A stretch of 64,000 nucleotides of DNA from contig CM038917.1 of assembly GCA_021904315.1 (NCBI GenBank), forward strand, positions 13,314,041-13,378,040, in the 5' to 3' direction. The notes under the pieces were generated by a model that was not told the DNA's origin, did no database searches, and worked only from the letters and a program-made list of their open reading frames with translations. Each line of letters opens with the position of its first letter. The stretch's first letter is position 1. The translations under genes and the position numbers were made by a program. This DNA is from Sphagnum magellanicum. Its lineage: Eukaryota > Streptophyta > Sphagnopsida > Sphagnales > Sphagnaceae. Shown piece by piece: positions 12,866 through 24,599 of this stretch.

Positions 12866-13810
12866 GGTATTTTTTCCCAACTTTTATCCAATGCCAACCC
12901 ATTTCCAACATTTCTGTGGATGTATTGTCTGGTTCATCCAAATTTGAAGGATTGCACAAAAAAATTGTATTTAGATGAAGTTTTTAAAGAATCCTCCCTA
13001 GTGGTTGGATGTTAAATGACAAAAATGTGGATGGGATGGACGTGGATGTTGGTTGGCTCGTTACATTATTGAGGAAAACAAAAATCCTATAAATAGAATT
13101 CTCATTAATGTGAATGGAGACATCGATTGATTATTGGCCCTGACACACCTTACCACTTTTCCAAGGTGGAACAGCTGCTCCTACTTGACCATTTCTGAGA
13201 CCAGAATTGGCATAGTTGCGTGCCCTAATATACTTGCCACATTCCAAGATTGGAACAGGTGGAACTGGGCTAGCTGATTCCAAGAGCAGAATTGGCTGAC
13301 ACGTACCTATGCTATGTAGTGCCGTGCCATGAAGAGGGTGAGCAGCCTACCCGTTTTTTTTTTTTCTCTCTCTGGCACCTCGTTCCATTCTGAAAGCTTG
13401 CCCGCTGCCCGTTTCTACGAGTACAGAAGAGGACGGGCAACTGTACAAATGGGGACCCCATCTGAACAACGAGAAAATTAAAAATCATTTGTTATCCATC
13501 CAGACCCACCTACCCACTAACCCACCCCACCCACCGACCCACTTACCACTCTCACCCCTGCTTTGCTTTAGTTCCAGGCACCCCGCCAGGCAGCCAGCCA
13601 GAAGTGAGCTGTTTCTGGCGTTTGACCCCACTTACTTATTACTACCAGTTTAGAATAAATAATGCACAACCGCTTAAATGGAATTGGGTAATTTTAGTGG
13701 GGTGGTGGGGTTGGCTATTCTGGGCTCGCCGCCAGGGCTACTCTTTGATTAGCGTAAATAGCGCTTGCGCGATTCGCTCCCTAAGTAGGTAGGTTCCTCT
13801 TTTTTTGTGG
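12866..13810. other. Intergenic region with CCCACC-rich tract
   Basis: No gene is recognised here. GC content rises from about 13.1 kb onward. At 13500-13560 there is a C-rich tract of CCACC/CCCA units. The region leads into the promoter-proximal repeats of gene 1. Confidence 0.4.
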
Positions 13811-13811
13811 G

Positions 13812-14250
13812 GATCAATTTTGTGACGTAGCCAAAATGGCGATGACCTACGGATATTTAAGCCAAATTTGGCTACTAGTTAAATAATATGAAAGCAAAAT
13901 TTGTTAAATATCCCCCTTTTTTTTGGGCTACCTACTTTGAAGAACCAATGTATGTGGTGCAGTGGCAACCTGGAAAAGTTTCTTAAATTTTTATCAAAAT
14001 ATGGCTATCGAGAATCTCCAAAAAACACTTCATTTAAGAACTTTTTTTTAAAAATTTTTTTAGCTTTCTGGCTATCTATAAGTTTGAGGCTGCCTACTTG
14101 AACCATGTATAGGAATCTGGCTGTTTTTCCTAAATTTTAGTCAAAATGTGGCTATTGAGATTTTATTTTTATAGATGCACTTGAATTAGCACTTTTAATT
14201 TTTAATATAGCTTCTGGCTATTGTATAGCCAGTCAAAAGAAAAGGCTGGT
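13812..14250 (+). repeat. Promoter-proximal CArG repeat, copy A1
   Basis: This copy starts with TCAATTTTGTGACGTAGCC, continues through AATGGCGATGACC and a TATTTAAGCCAAATTTGGCT block, and ends near TATAGCCAGTCAAAAGAAAAGGCTGG. CCAAATTTGG at 13862-13871 is a perfect CC(A/T)6GG (CArG) box inside a 14-bp palindrome. A shorter direct copy follows at 14278-14434, and related copies lie before the two other genes (42718-43490 and 59590-59852). No transposase or clear terminal inverted repeat was identified, so its class is unknown. Confidence 0.75.
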
Positions 14251-14277
14251 ACCTAGCTAATCATTTATTTTTTTCCT

Positions 14278-14434
14278 GTCAATTTTGTGATGTAGCCAGA
14301 ATGGCGATCATGTACAGGAATATTTAGCCAAATTTGGTTGCAATCTAAATATGGAAGTATTCTGGCAATTGAGAATTTCAAAAAAGCACTTGTCAAGATT
14401 ATATATATATATATATCCAGCGAAAAAAAGACTG
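14278..14434 (+). repeat. Promoter-proximal CArG repeat, copy A2
   Basis: This is a shorter direct copy of the 13812-14250 repeat. It begins AATTTTGTGATGTAGCCAGA and carries GGCGATCATG and CCAAATTTGG (14328-14337). It ends with a TATATA run and CCAGCGAAAAAAAGACTG, matching the end of the copy at 59590-59852 (TATATAGCCAGCAAAAAAAA). Its gene-proximal end is therefore also the best TATA-like tract before gene 1. Confidence 0.75.
14398..14416 (+). promoter_or_regulatory. Candidate TATA tract of gene 1
   Basis: An uninterrupted TATATA run lies 640 bp before the start codon at 15057 and marks the change from AT-rich repeat to GC-richer leader-like sequence. If it is used, the 5' UTR would be about 0.6 kb. 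The GGAGGAGGCGAG-rich stretch near 14750 would then lie in the leader. There is no direct evidence for a transcription start. Confidence 0.4.
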
Positions 14435-15056
14435 TAACCTAATCAGCGGATCAAACGAGGTCGTCGTCGTCTCCTGTCTCATCATGCTCTCCATTCCCTG
14501 CAAATTCGACACACGACACTGCTGCCTGTGCGTGCGTGTGTAAGGAAGAAAAGGAAATGCGAGTCCCAAGACGATGATGGTTAAGTTATAGCTTTGTAAC
14601 AACAAGGGAAGTTGTCGACCTTGCGTCCTTTGAAGCACTGAGCATTTGGCATTTTTTTGGGATTTAAAAATATTTTTTTGGGTTTGTTTGTTTGTTTGTT
14701 TGTTTGTCCGTTTTTTTTTTTTCCCGGACTCTTAAAGCCGCTCAGTCAGTGAGGAGGAGGCGAGAAAACACGAACATCGCGAATCATGACTGCACTGGAA
14801 TGAATGCAGTGGTCGTCTACATGCGGATGTTTGTCAGGTTTACAGATTGATTGAAGTCTTTCAGACGCGGAGGAAGCATTATTACTTATGTATTGCGAGT
14901 ACATAGTGGTGTTTATATCGTGGATGACTGGAAGCATTTTGCCTATTGCGACTGGTGAGGAGCACATGTTGTTGAATTCAGTGTTTTAGGGTATTGAGCA
15001 TCGGGTAGGAATTTGACGTGCAAGAACAAGAGGGCGGAGAAGAACCAAGCGGTTGA

Positions 15057-18000
15057 ATGTTTGGGGCAGTCAGTTCTCAGAGAATGAGGGGGCGGAATGC
15101 AGATGGAGTGGCCGCCGCGCAGAAGAGGCGAGTGCTGCTCATTGCGTGTAGCATGGTTCTAATGTTGTCGTTGTTGTCCATTTACCATGGTTCTTTCTTC
15201 AGATATCATCGGCTTCACAACAAGAATAAACTGATTAGGGAGGAGCGTTTCTCGGATGATAATAATGCCGCCGCCGGCCGCGGCTCTTCTTCTTCTTCTT
15301 CTGATTGGTCTGTTTCTTCTTCCAAAGCTTTGGAAGTCACGGCTGTGGAGGAGGAACAGGAGGAGGAGGAGAACGATCATCCTCTCACTGCAAAGCTCCG
15401 CGACAATACGGGGAAGCTCCTCGATGCTCGTGTCACAGCAGAGGAGGAGGAGGCGGCGGCTACAACCGGTAATAACGAGCAGACTGACGAGAAATACGAG
15501 CAGTCAGATGGCCAAGATGACTCAGAAGACAAGAATGACAGCAACGACAGTGACGAAAATGATAAAGAAATTGAAGATACAAGAGATGAGAGATCTTCTG
15601 TTGAGGAATCCGAATCATCAGCAGATGATAGCAGCAGCAGCGACGACGAGGGAACCGATGATCTTCCGCTCAAATCCATCCCAGTATGCTCAGATACAAT
15701 ACTTTCATTCTCAATAGAAATAAATAAATAATCTCAGACTTGTGATGATGATGATGATTGTGGTTTGTTGAAGGCAAATATTCATTGCTTGGTAAGAGCA
15801 GAATCAAAACAAGATATGAAATCTGAACAATGTTTATGCAGGGATAGTTAGTTGTTTTGAGAGTTTTAGGTTTGGGGGTTTTGCAGGTTTGTGATTCGCA
15901 GTATACAGATTTGATCCCCTGTCTGGACAGACGACTTCAAACGCAAATGAAGATCAAGCTCAATACATCTCTCATGGAACACTATGAGCGCCATTGCCCA
16001 CCTCCAGAGCGCCGTCTTAACTGCTTGATTCCTCCCCCTCCTAATTACAAGGTATAATATCACTCATCACCCACTGTCTCTTTCTTGCTTGTACACAGCA
16101 GTCACAATGCTTGCAGAGCATTCTAAGCCATCCTAAGCACTCTTTTGCTCTGGAATCATCATTCACACCAGTTAGTATAGAGTTGACCTGGAACTGGAGG
16201 CTTGTCGAGTCTCCACTGATTCTAGGAAGTTTTGATATCCCAGGTGGCTGGGTAATCACCACTGATAAACAAAATCATGTCCCGTCTTTTGCATAAATAT
16301 GGTCTCATGCTAGTTATTAGAGACAGGGAATATGGGTCTGTTGTTTGGTCTTTGCATGATAACGAGATAGCACAGTGGGAGCACCTGTGCACAGGTGCCA
16401 ATCAGGTGGCCAGCAAGCAGGGACGAAGTATGGCAAGCCAATGTTCCTCATACATTTCTTGCAACTGAGAAATCCGATCAACACTGGATGGTGGTGAACA
16501 ACCAGAAGGTCAACTTTCCAGGTGGTGGCACCCACTTTCCTGATGGTGCTGACAAGTACATTGTACATCTTGGGAAGGTAACTTGTGCACTCAAACTATT
16601 TGAAGCACCTGCACTTGCTGTTGAATTTCCATGTGTTTTTAAACTTGGAAGTTTCTGAGGCTTGACTGTGGGCTTTCTGTGAGGTATGTGCTCTTGCATA
16701 AGTTTGAGATTATGTTTGTGATATGGGGTCTTGTTACGTAAGTTGGACCTGTAGCTATGTGTGCTACCTAACCATAAGTGGTATAGGGTAAATCACCAAA
16801 GATTCAGTGGGAAAATCTGGAGTCCACTTCCTCATCTCCTTGGTAATCTAAAGAACAGTCTTCTGTTTTAATGAGAAATTTCCTTTTAAGAGAACAGTTG
16901 CACAACTCTTCTCTTCCCTGAGGAGGGGCTGGTTTATTGATCACTTCCATCACAGATGGTGGAGATGAAAAGGTCAATCAGAATTGTGCAGATGGAGTTT
17001 AGCAAGCAGTTAAAGCAGACTAATTTATTTTGAAGACATAAGTACTTGATGATCATATTCTGGTAAAAGCAGGTTTTGGATTGTTCCCTCTTTGCTTGGA
17101 ATTTGTCCAGGAAGTTCTGTGATAGAACTTGTAATGTTCCTGTCTAGAGTTCTTCAGATTCTAAATCTGGAGAAGATGATGAATGTTGTTTTGTTCATGA
17201 CAGTGAGAACGTTGCTTTGCCTACAGATGCTCAAGAACAAGGATGGGAATCTCAGCAGTGGAGGTAAAATAAGGACTGTCTTGGATGTGGGGTGTGGGGT
17301 GGCAAGCTTTGGTGCCTACTTACTTGACTTGGACATTTTAGCAATGTCTTTGGCCCCCAATGATGTACACCAGAACCAGATACAGTTCGCATTGGAGAGA
17401 GGGATTCCTGCAACCCTAGGTGTATTTGGCACAATGCGACTTCCTTATCCAAGCAAATCTTTTGATTTGGCCCACTGTTCTCGGTGTCGAATTGACTGGG
17501 CACAACGGGGTGGTATTCTGCTTCTGGAGGTTGATAGGCTTTTAAGGCCTGGTGGGTACTTTGCCTGGTCATCTCCTCCTGTGTATCGGGATGATCCAGA
17601 AGATGCAAACACATGGAAAGAAATGGTGGACCTGGTTGGCCGCATGTGCTGGACAATTGCTGCCAAAGATGGACAGACTGTGATTTGGGCCAAGCCACTA
17701 ACAAATGAGTGCTATGAAAAGCGAGAAGTAGGTACAGAGCCACTAGTGTGCAGTGACAGTGTAGATATTGATGCAGCCTGGCAAGAACCTATGAAGACTT
17801 GCATCACTCCACTCATTGGATGTGAGCCTCTACAACTCACACCAGTTAGCCCTGTGACTCTGCAGTTTTCTCTTTGCATGCCTTTCCAAGCCTTCTTTTG
17901 GACACATTTTCTGAAAAAAATTCACCTGAAGTTCTATTTGCTATTCATCATTCTAGCATTCAGATTATCCAACAGGTATTGTAATTTTGGTGGCTGTGTT

Positions 18001-19124
18001 GAAGCAGTTGGAAGGGGTTTGGAGCCATGGCCAAAGCGCATGTCTACCCCTCCTCCACGCCTGAAAGATCTTGGTCTCAATGAAAAAGCTTTTGCTGACA
18101 ACTCGGTAAGCTCTTTGCTTCAAATTTTCCTGAAAACTAGACCAGATCACTTAGTTACCATCACTAGTTGGTGGTAGATTTGTTCATGTAGTCACTTTTT
18201 GTATTTGCATCTTTGGAAATAGTTCCAGGTTGGCAGTCTGTTTGCCATGTATTTAGACTTTGGGGCAGTGTGAACTGAATTGCAAGCAAGCTGAGCATTC
18301 TGAGGGGTTTTGCACATCTATATGCAGAATGCATGGAAGAGAAGGGTGGAGTTTTACTGGAAGCAGCTGAAAACTGCAAAGCAGGTGGAGCAAAATAGTA
18401 TCCGCAACATAATGGACATGAATGCCAATTTGGGTGGTTTTGCTGCAGCATTGAGAGCAATGAACATGCCAGTGTGGGTGATGAATGTGGTTCCATACTC
18501 AAGCCCCAACAGTCTCAAAGTTGTCTACGATCGTGGGTTTATTGGTTCCTACCATAATTGGTAAATTCATCTGTCACTTCTTATACATCTGTCACTTGAT
18601 GCACAGTAAGTGGGGTGTTTGCTCTTGGATAAGTTATTCATTTGCAATTGAAATGCATAAAATTGGGGATTTGTTTTGGAACTAGCTAGAAATTGTTAAC
18701 TCAATGAATGCATCAAGAGATCCACCTGCTGATATTAGCTGTTAAACATTCTCTTGGAATATGCATCAATATTATTGTTATGGCGTTTCTTATCTGGATG
18801 GTCTTGTGCAGGTGTGAAGCATACTCCACATACCCACGGACATATGATCTGCTACATGCCTGGGGTGTACTCTCAGATATCTATGATCATGACTGCAGCG
18901 TGGAGGATCTTCTGCTAGAGATGGACCGCCTTCTGCGACCATATGGTCTTGTTATTATGCGTGACAGAGGTTATCTAATTGATCGAGTTAGCAAGCAGCT
19001 TGATGCGCTACACTGGAATGCTTGGTCTACAGTGTTGGATGCTCAAAAGGATGAGATTTCAGATGCAGATGAAAAGATTTTACTTGCTCGCAAGCAGCTG
19101 TGGCAACCTGAGGATATCTTGTGA
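15057..19124 (+). CDS. Golgi PMT-type (DUF248) methyltransferase
   Basis: This is a probable SAM-dependent methyltransferase of the plant PMT/QUA2-like family (DUF248), closest by eye to the Arabidopsis PMT1/PMT3/PMT8 group. These are type II Golgi membrane proteins thought to methylate cell-wall polysaccharides. Coding exons are 15057-15683, 15887-16051, 16395-16577, 17227-17821, 18008-18105, 18328-18560 and 18812-19124. They total 2214 nt in frame, or 737 aa. One membrane helix lies at about residues 26-44. Residues 70-208 are an acidic, Ser-rich stalk, so the protein is longer than the roughly 600 aa I know for these relatives. The lumenal part shows EHYERHCPPPERR, FPGGGTHF, the SAM motif LDVGCG (about 344), LAPNDVHQNQIQFALERG, LRPGGYF, and late NIMDMNA, WVMNVVP and TYPRTYDLLHAW. 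A second ATG at residue 10 (15084) starts MRGR, the start I recall for the relatives. The 18008 acceptor is the least certain junction; an acceptor three bases earlier, at 18005, also keeps frame. Confidence 0.93.
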
Positions 19125-22100
19125 TCCTGGGATGTGTTACATCAGAGCCTGTTTGATTAGTAGAAATAGGCCATTAGATGATATGATTGAGTTTGTGATT
19201 TTATTATTTTGCATTAATTGCAACCTGAGGTCAATATAGAGGACCACAAATATGGGAAAAGAGGGTAAGCACTAGATTTTTTGTAGGTAGGGAATACAAG
19301 TTGCTTCTTTCATGTGCAACATCAAAGTAAGGCTCATGATGCATTGAAAGGAAGGTTCTAACTCTGCTATGCTGAGGGAATGGCGTTGGAAGGACTGGAG
19401 GGTATTTGTTAGCTACTGGTCTGGTCAGTAAGGTAACTGGATATGAGACAAAATCACACATTACTCCTTCTCAGCTTATGTAGTCCCATAACTTCTATGT
19501 ACTTTGTGACCTGGTAGTTTGGCAGTCCAAGGAATAGCCACTAACTTCTGATTTGTTTGAAAGGCAGGACTTGTGAATGAAGGGGAAATCAAGCTGCTGG
19601 AAGTTGATTTGAGCCCCCTTCCAATTCACAAACCCACTGAATGGGGGAGTTCAAATGACAGTAGAAATTAGATGTGATGCAAGTCAACTCACACGGACTT
19701 GATTTCATTTCTTTGTAAGTTATCTGCCTTGTGAGCTCGTTTGAGTTGGTCTGTTATGCAGCAGCCACAATCTTTCTTGTCTTGCTTGAATTTGATGCTG
19801 CCTGCAGCAATAATGCTGCTCCTTTCATGAGACCTTTCATGTGGTGAAATGTCTGATGTTGAAACATTGCAAATTGTATGGCAAAACCGGTCTGGGCTGA
19901 TTTTGGGATTCAGGCCGTTTCTGAGTCCAATATTAACTATATGGTCAAATCCTGCATGGTCAGCATCTTGTTGAAACTGGAACTTGAACCATCTTGTTTC
20001 ATACTTTGCTGCAACCAGCTGTGTCACTAGACAATTTCCAAATCCTTAGGCATTACTGTAGTAGCTTTTCAGCTTTCAGCACTGGGGTGTTGAACCATTA
20101 TTTTATTTTTCAAAATCACTTTGGCAGTAAGAAATAGTTCATGGAACTTTGGCAGTAAATATAAGCAGTTTTTTTGGTAGGTTTTCCAGACTTTTGACCT
20201 CTTGAGAATGAGACCTTTTACAACTTTTTTTACTACTTTTTTCACAAAGATAAGAGGAGAGATAATGTTCCACCAAATTTTGTATAAATTGCCCTACCTT
20301 TATGTTCCTATGTGTGCATGGGCTTGTTGGTCTGTCATTCAATTCTTCTCTCAATCAATTCTGACTTAAGGTTACTGACTTTCTTCACATCTAGTTTAAC
20401 AATGGAATTAGTTGTTTTCACTTGACAAACCTACATTTTGAACTCTTGATTTTTTGCTTTCTTGATCAAAGCTTTCTTGTCAAGATCTGTCTCGAACTCT
20501 TCTTTTACTCCAATTTAAAGACCCTCATCTTCAACTCTACCCACATAACCCCATGCAAGACATCACATTAACAATCTTGAAACCTTAATCACTATGAAGA
20601 AGGAGAAAGCCCAATGTGATGCAATAGAGAATTTAGGTGCCATAGAAAATAAGTGCAATTCCAAAAAGATTGGGTTCCAGGCTAATAATTTCCTCAAATT
20701 TTGGCATTTAAAACAAGTAAATTCTAGAGGGTTTGACATTTTCAACAATAATTAATTCCCATCAAACCTACAATGAGGTTATGACATCAATTTTTTTGAA
20801 AACTATATAATAGGTACTATGTACATATTATGAATCGGTTGTACAAATCATATTGTCTTTGCAATAATCATCTCAGGTATCTAATCACTTCAACAGTGAA
20901 AAAATAATGTGACACCTTTAAGCTTGTCAAATGGTTAAATGGTATATGTGGTAAAGAATCTTGTCAATTTTTAAGAAAAGTCATCATTTTCCTACTAACT
21001 TTTCACAAATGTTACATCAAAATGTCACTTTTCCTTGTGATTCCCAAATGAAAGCTTCAAAATTGACAAGTTATAAGTCTAATCACTTTGGGGATTTATA
21101 ACTTTTTCAATTTGCATTTGATTCAAAATTACTAGGCCAAATTTGTAGCCTTTGAAAAAAGCTTTCCAACAATGTATATGCTTTTGAATGAAAGTCAATT
21201 TGAGCCATTTGTCGAGCAACTAAGTGATTGATATTCATATTCATTTTGGCAATTTGATTTTTGACCTTTCAAATGGCCATAATTTATGGTTATGGTTTTT
21301 GTTTTGTGAATGCAACCCCATTTAGTATTATGCTTTTCAAAGCCTTTCCAATATTGTAAAGAAAGCCCTAGGTTTGAAACCTTCATTCAAATATTTAAAA
21401 CATTTTTAAATTCCCAAAATGAAAATCCCCTTGGAATTGTTAAGACTTGTTTTCTTGCATTTTCCCACATTTATGGGAAAGTACTTGAATTAAAAAATGT
21501 TTAGGTTTTATTTTTAATTCATTTCCTTTATTATGCCTTAGCTTTGATCATGAGCATAAAGATAGGGTCAAAACCATTGTTGGAGTACACAAATCCAAAT
21601 GTTAGAACTAGATGTAAAATTTAACCTAATCGGATCCAAATATTGAAAATTCTTAATATTTCCCTTATTTCTGAACCACAATTAGGGTAGAACTAGGGTA
21701 AAACTTGGAACCTTTTACCCACCTATTTTTGGTGGAAAGAACTCTCAAAAACCTGCTGAGGTTTCAATGTTTTAAATAGGTTTAAGGTTTCTCCCATTGT
21801 TTTCTTCTTAAAATTTTCATGACAATTTTTTATTTTGTGATAGTGGGGTAACTTTTTGTTTGGTTTGCATTCCTATTTTCTTAGATTTTTTTGCAATTTC
21901 TAGTGGTGTACTGCAACTTTTTGCTTTGCATTTGTGGCTTTTGGTTGTTTACGGTAGTTCTTTCTTTTGCAAAGGTGTGACAACATTGTTTTTTGCTTAG
22001 TGTTTTTTATGACTCTGGTTTATTATAACTATTTCATTTGCAACAATGTGACAACTTTTTATTTTTCATTTGCAATTTCTAATAATTTGTAACAACTATT

Positions 22101-23730
22101 TGTTTGGTTTACATTTTTCTTGCGATTTTTAATGATTTGGTGCAATGATTTTGGTACAACATTTTTTCTTTTGGTGATTTGATGTGATAATGCATTATGC
22201 TTGTGGTATGTTTATAGTGGTCTAATGCAATGGTGTGTTTTTAGTGCATTTTGTTACAATGTTTCTTTTTGGGGTGATATGGTGCGATTGTGTATGTGTG
22301 TGTGTGTGTGGGTGCACGTGTGTGCATGCTAAGTCTAAAGTTTTAAGGCATTTGTGAAGGTCTAGTTATCCGCCCAAGTCATTCCAAAAAACCCCTACCA
22401 TTGAAAGGAAATCATAAGCCATGTTCTTATCCTTAGCCCACTATTTTTAATTATAGCTAAAGATAAAATTGTGGTTTTTCTTATCTCCTTGAATCCTTCC
22501 AATTTGCTTTCAATTTTGATCCTAATAGCTCAAACTATAATAATCAATTCCATTTTTCCAATTCCTTTTCAAATTCCTCCCCCTCAAAGAAAAAATGTTT
22601 TGGATGACCAAATTTATCCCTTTAAATTCCACACCCCATGAAACAACCACCTCCACAATCTTATAAAACCAAAATAATGCACAAAGTAGACTCCTTTAAG
22701 TTGTTTCCAAATTGTTGTTAAAAACCCCTAACTTTAGCACCTATAACACACTTGAAGAAGCTAATACCATAATAGATTGAAAACAAAAATTGTAACTAAA
22801 AAGAGGATGATCATAAGACCTAAATGGTGGTTTCTTTTGATCAAGACATGTCTTTTCATGTACTTTGTCTTATATACTCTATTGAAGTTGTGATTGTGTT
22901 GTGTTTGAGTAACAAATTGATGAATCAATTCACAAAGTCTATTGACCATCCTTTGTGGTGGTCTACTCTCCTCTAGGCAAAAGCTTTGATTCAACATTTT
23001 TGGTGGTTTGTTCTTGAATGTGTGTGTTTCATTTTTGGTGGCTTTAATGTGTGTGTGTGTGTCCAACTCCTTTTGTTTTAGATGGTCTAACAATTTCTTA
23101 TGAGCGTGTTTCATTTTTGGTGTAATTTCGTGGAACTTTAAAGCTATGAAATCCATGTGTATATCCAATTCTAAGGTGGTTCAAAAGCTTTTTTCTAATA
23201 AGTTTTTGGTGTCTCATTATATTTTATATAATTTTATTAAAGTTATTTGTAAATGTGAAATTCAATTCTATATGGTTCAATTCTAAGGTGGTTATTTTAT
23301 GGTGCAACTTCAGTCAATATGGTTTTGAACTATGAGATCAATTCTATATGATTTCAATTCTAAAATGGTTTTTTTTCAATGTGACTTTATTTTGATTGGT
23401 ACATGTGTTTCATTCTTGTATGGTCTAATTTTGTGGAACCTTAAAATTATGATATCCAATTTTGTATGTTTTTGTTCTATGTTTCATTCTTTTCTAATGT
23501 AATTATGTGGAACCCTAAAGTTATGAGATGCAATTATATATGGTTTTGTTACAACTATTTGCATGTTTGACATGGTTTTGGTAATTCACTATGTTTTGTA
23601 TTTTCATGTATTTTTTAGTGTTTTATACATGTAACTAAAAGGATGGCATCAAGAAATGAAACATTTGCTACACAAACATGATGAGTTTATGTCATCAACT
23701 AATGCCCCAATGGAATTACCCCCAATTGGA
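19125..23730. other. 3' flank of gene 1, then unassigned AT-rich DNA
   Basis: 19125 to about 20.1 kb has gene-like composition and probably includes the 3' UTR, but I could not fix a polyadenylation site. Beyond that the DNA is AT-rich with no recognisable coding relic. A TG/GT microsatellite lies near 22285-22325. A smaller TG run is at 23048-23062. Confidence 0.45.
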
Positions 23731-23744
23731 TCCCCGAGGGGAAT

Positions 23745-23905
23745 AACAATACAAAAAAAGAGTAAAAAATACATGAGTAAAAATATAAGGTGCAATATAT
23801 TGGTTGTTGGGTAAAAATTATAAGTTAATTAGTTAAAATAAGGTACATATCATTCAAATAGTTAATTTAATTATAATATAAGGTATGTAATAATATGAAA
23901 TAGTG
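23745..23905 (+). repeat. LTR-start fragment (family 2), plus orientation
   Basis: After a CCCCGAGGGG stretch the sequence carries a block with AAGGTGCAATATATTGG and TTATAAGTTAATTAG. The same block, at about three-quarters identity by eye, occurs inverted at 40195-40344 beside a poly-G tract and a copia RT relic. I read both as the 5' ends of LTRs of one retrotransposon family. No coding region of that element is recognisable beside this copy. Confidence 0.5.
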
Positions 23906-24599
23906 GTTTATAATTAATATAGAGTGGCTTTAATATGTATATATTAGAAAATTAGATAATAATAAGTGATAAAAAATAGGTTGGACAATTATCTAATACC
24001 CCCTTTAAAAATGGTCATTTGATGCATGTAAATCCCAAACTTTACATTAAGTGTCCCCCTTGGGATTGGATCATAAAAGGCATTTAATCTTGATACATGG
24101 AGATAGTTTAACAACTTTTTATTCCAAACTCTAAGCTAATTAAAAATTATGGTACCTTTTTATCGCATTTTCAATCATTGGGGCTTTCTATGGTTAATGG
24201 TGTTGTTACCATAAATTCTTACAATCCACAAATGTTATGATGTGTTGTATGCTACCCTTTTGTAGTGCAAGTTAATGTTAAGAATTTGTCCCAAAGGGGA
24301 AAAAATGGCTTTTAAGCTAAATGATCAACATGGCACAAGTTCATTAAAAAAATTAATTTTAATGTGCTATTAGCTGGTTTTATTGAAGTTTTTATAATTC
24401 AAACGACTAGTTAAAACTTTGATATGTGTTGGGTCACAGACTTATATTGGTTTATATGGTAATAAGTATTTTACATGTAGTAATGGGTATAAACCATAAA
24501 CCAACTACAAATGTGTATGACTAGTTTCAACTTTGAAATCAGTTCTATAGGAAAATGAGATTATGGACACATGTGCTCATCTTAGCCATTTATATTTTC

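Noticed and set aside
15159-15717. Several overlapping open frames on both strands
   Set aside because: Shadows of the acidic, triplet-rich exon 1 of gene 1. The plus frame starting at 15057 is supported by splicing into conserved exons.
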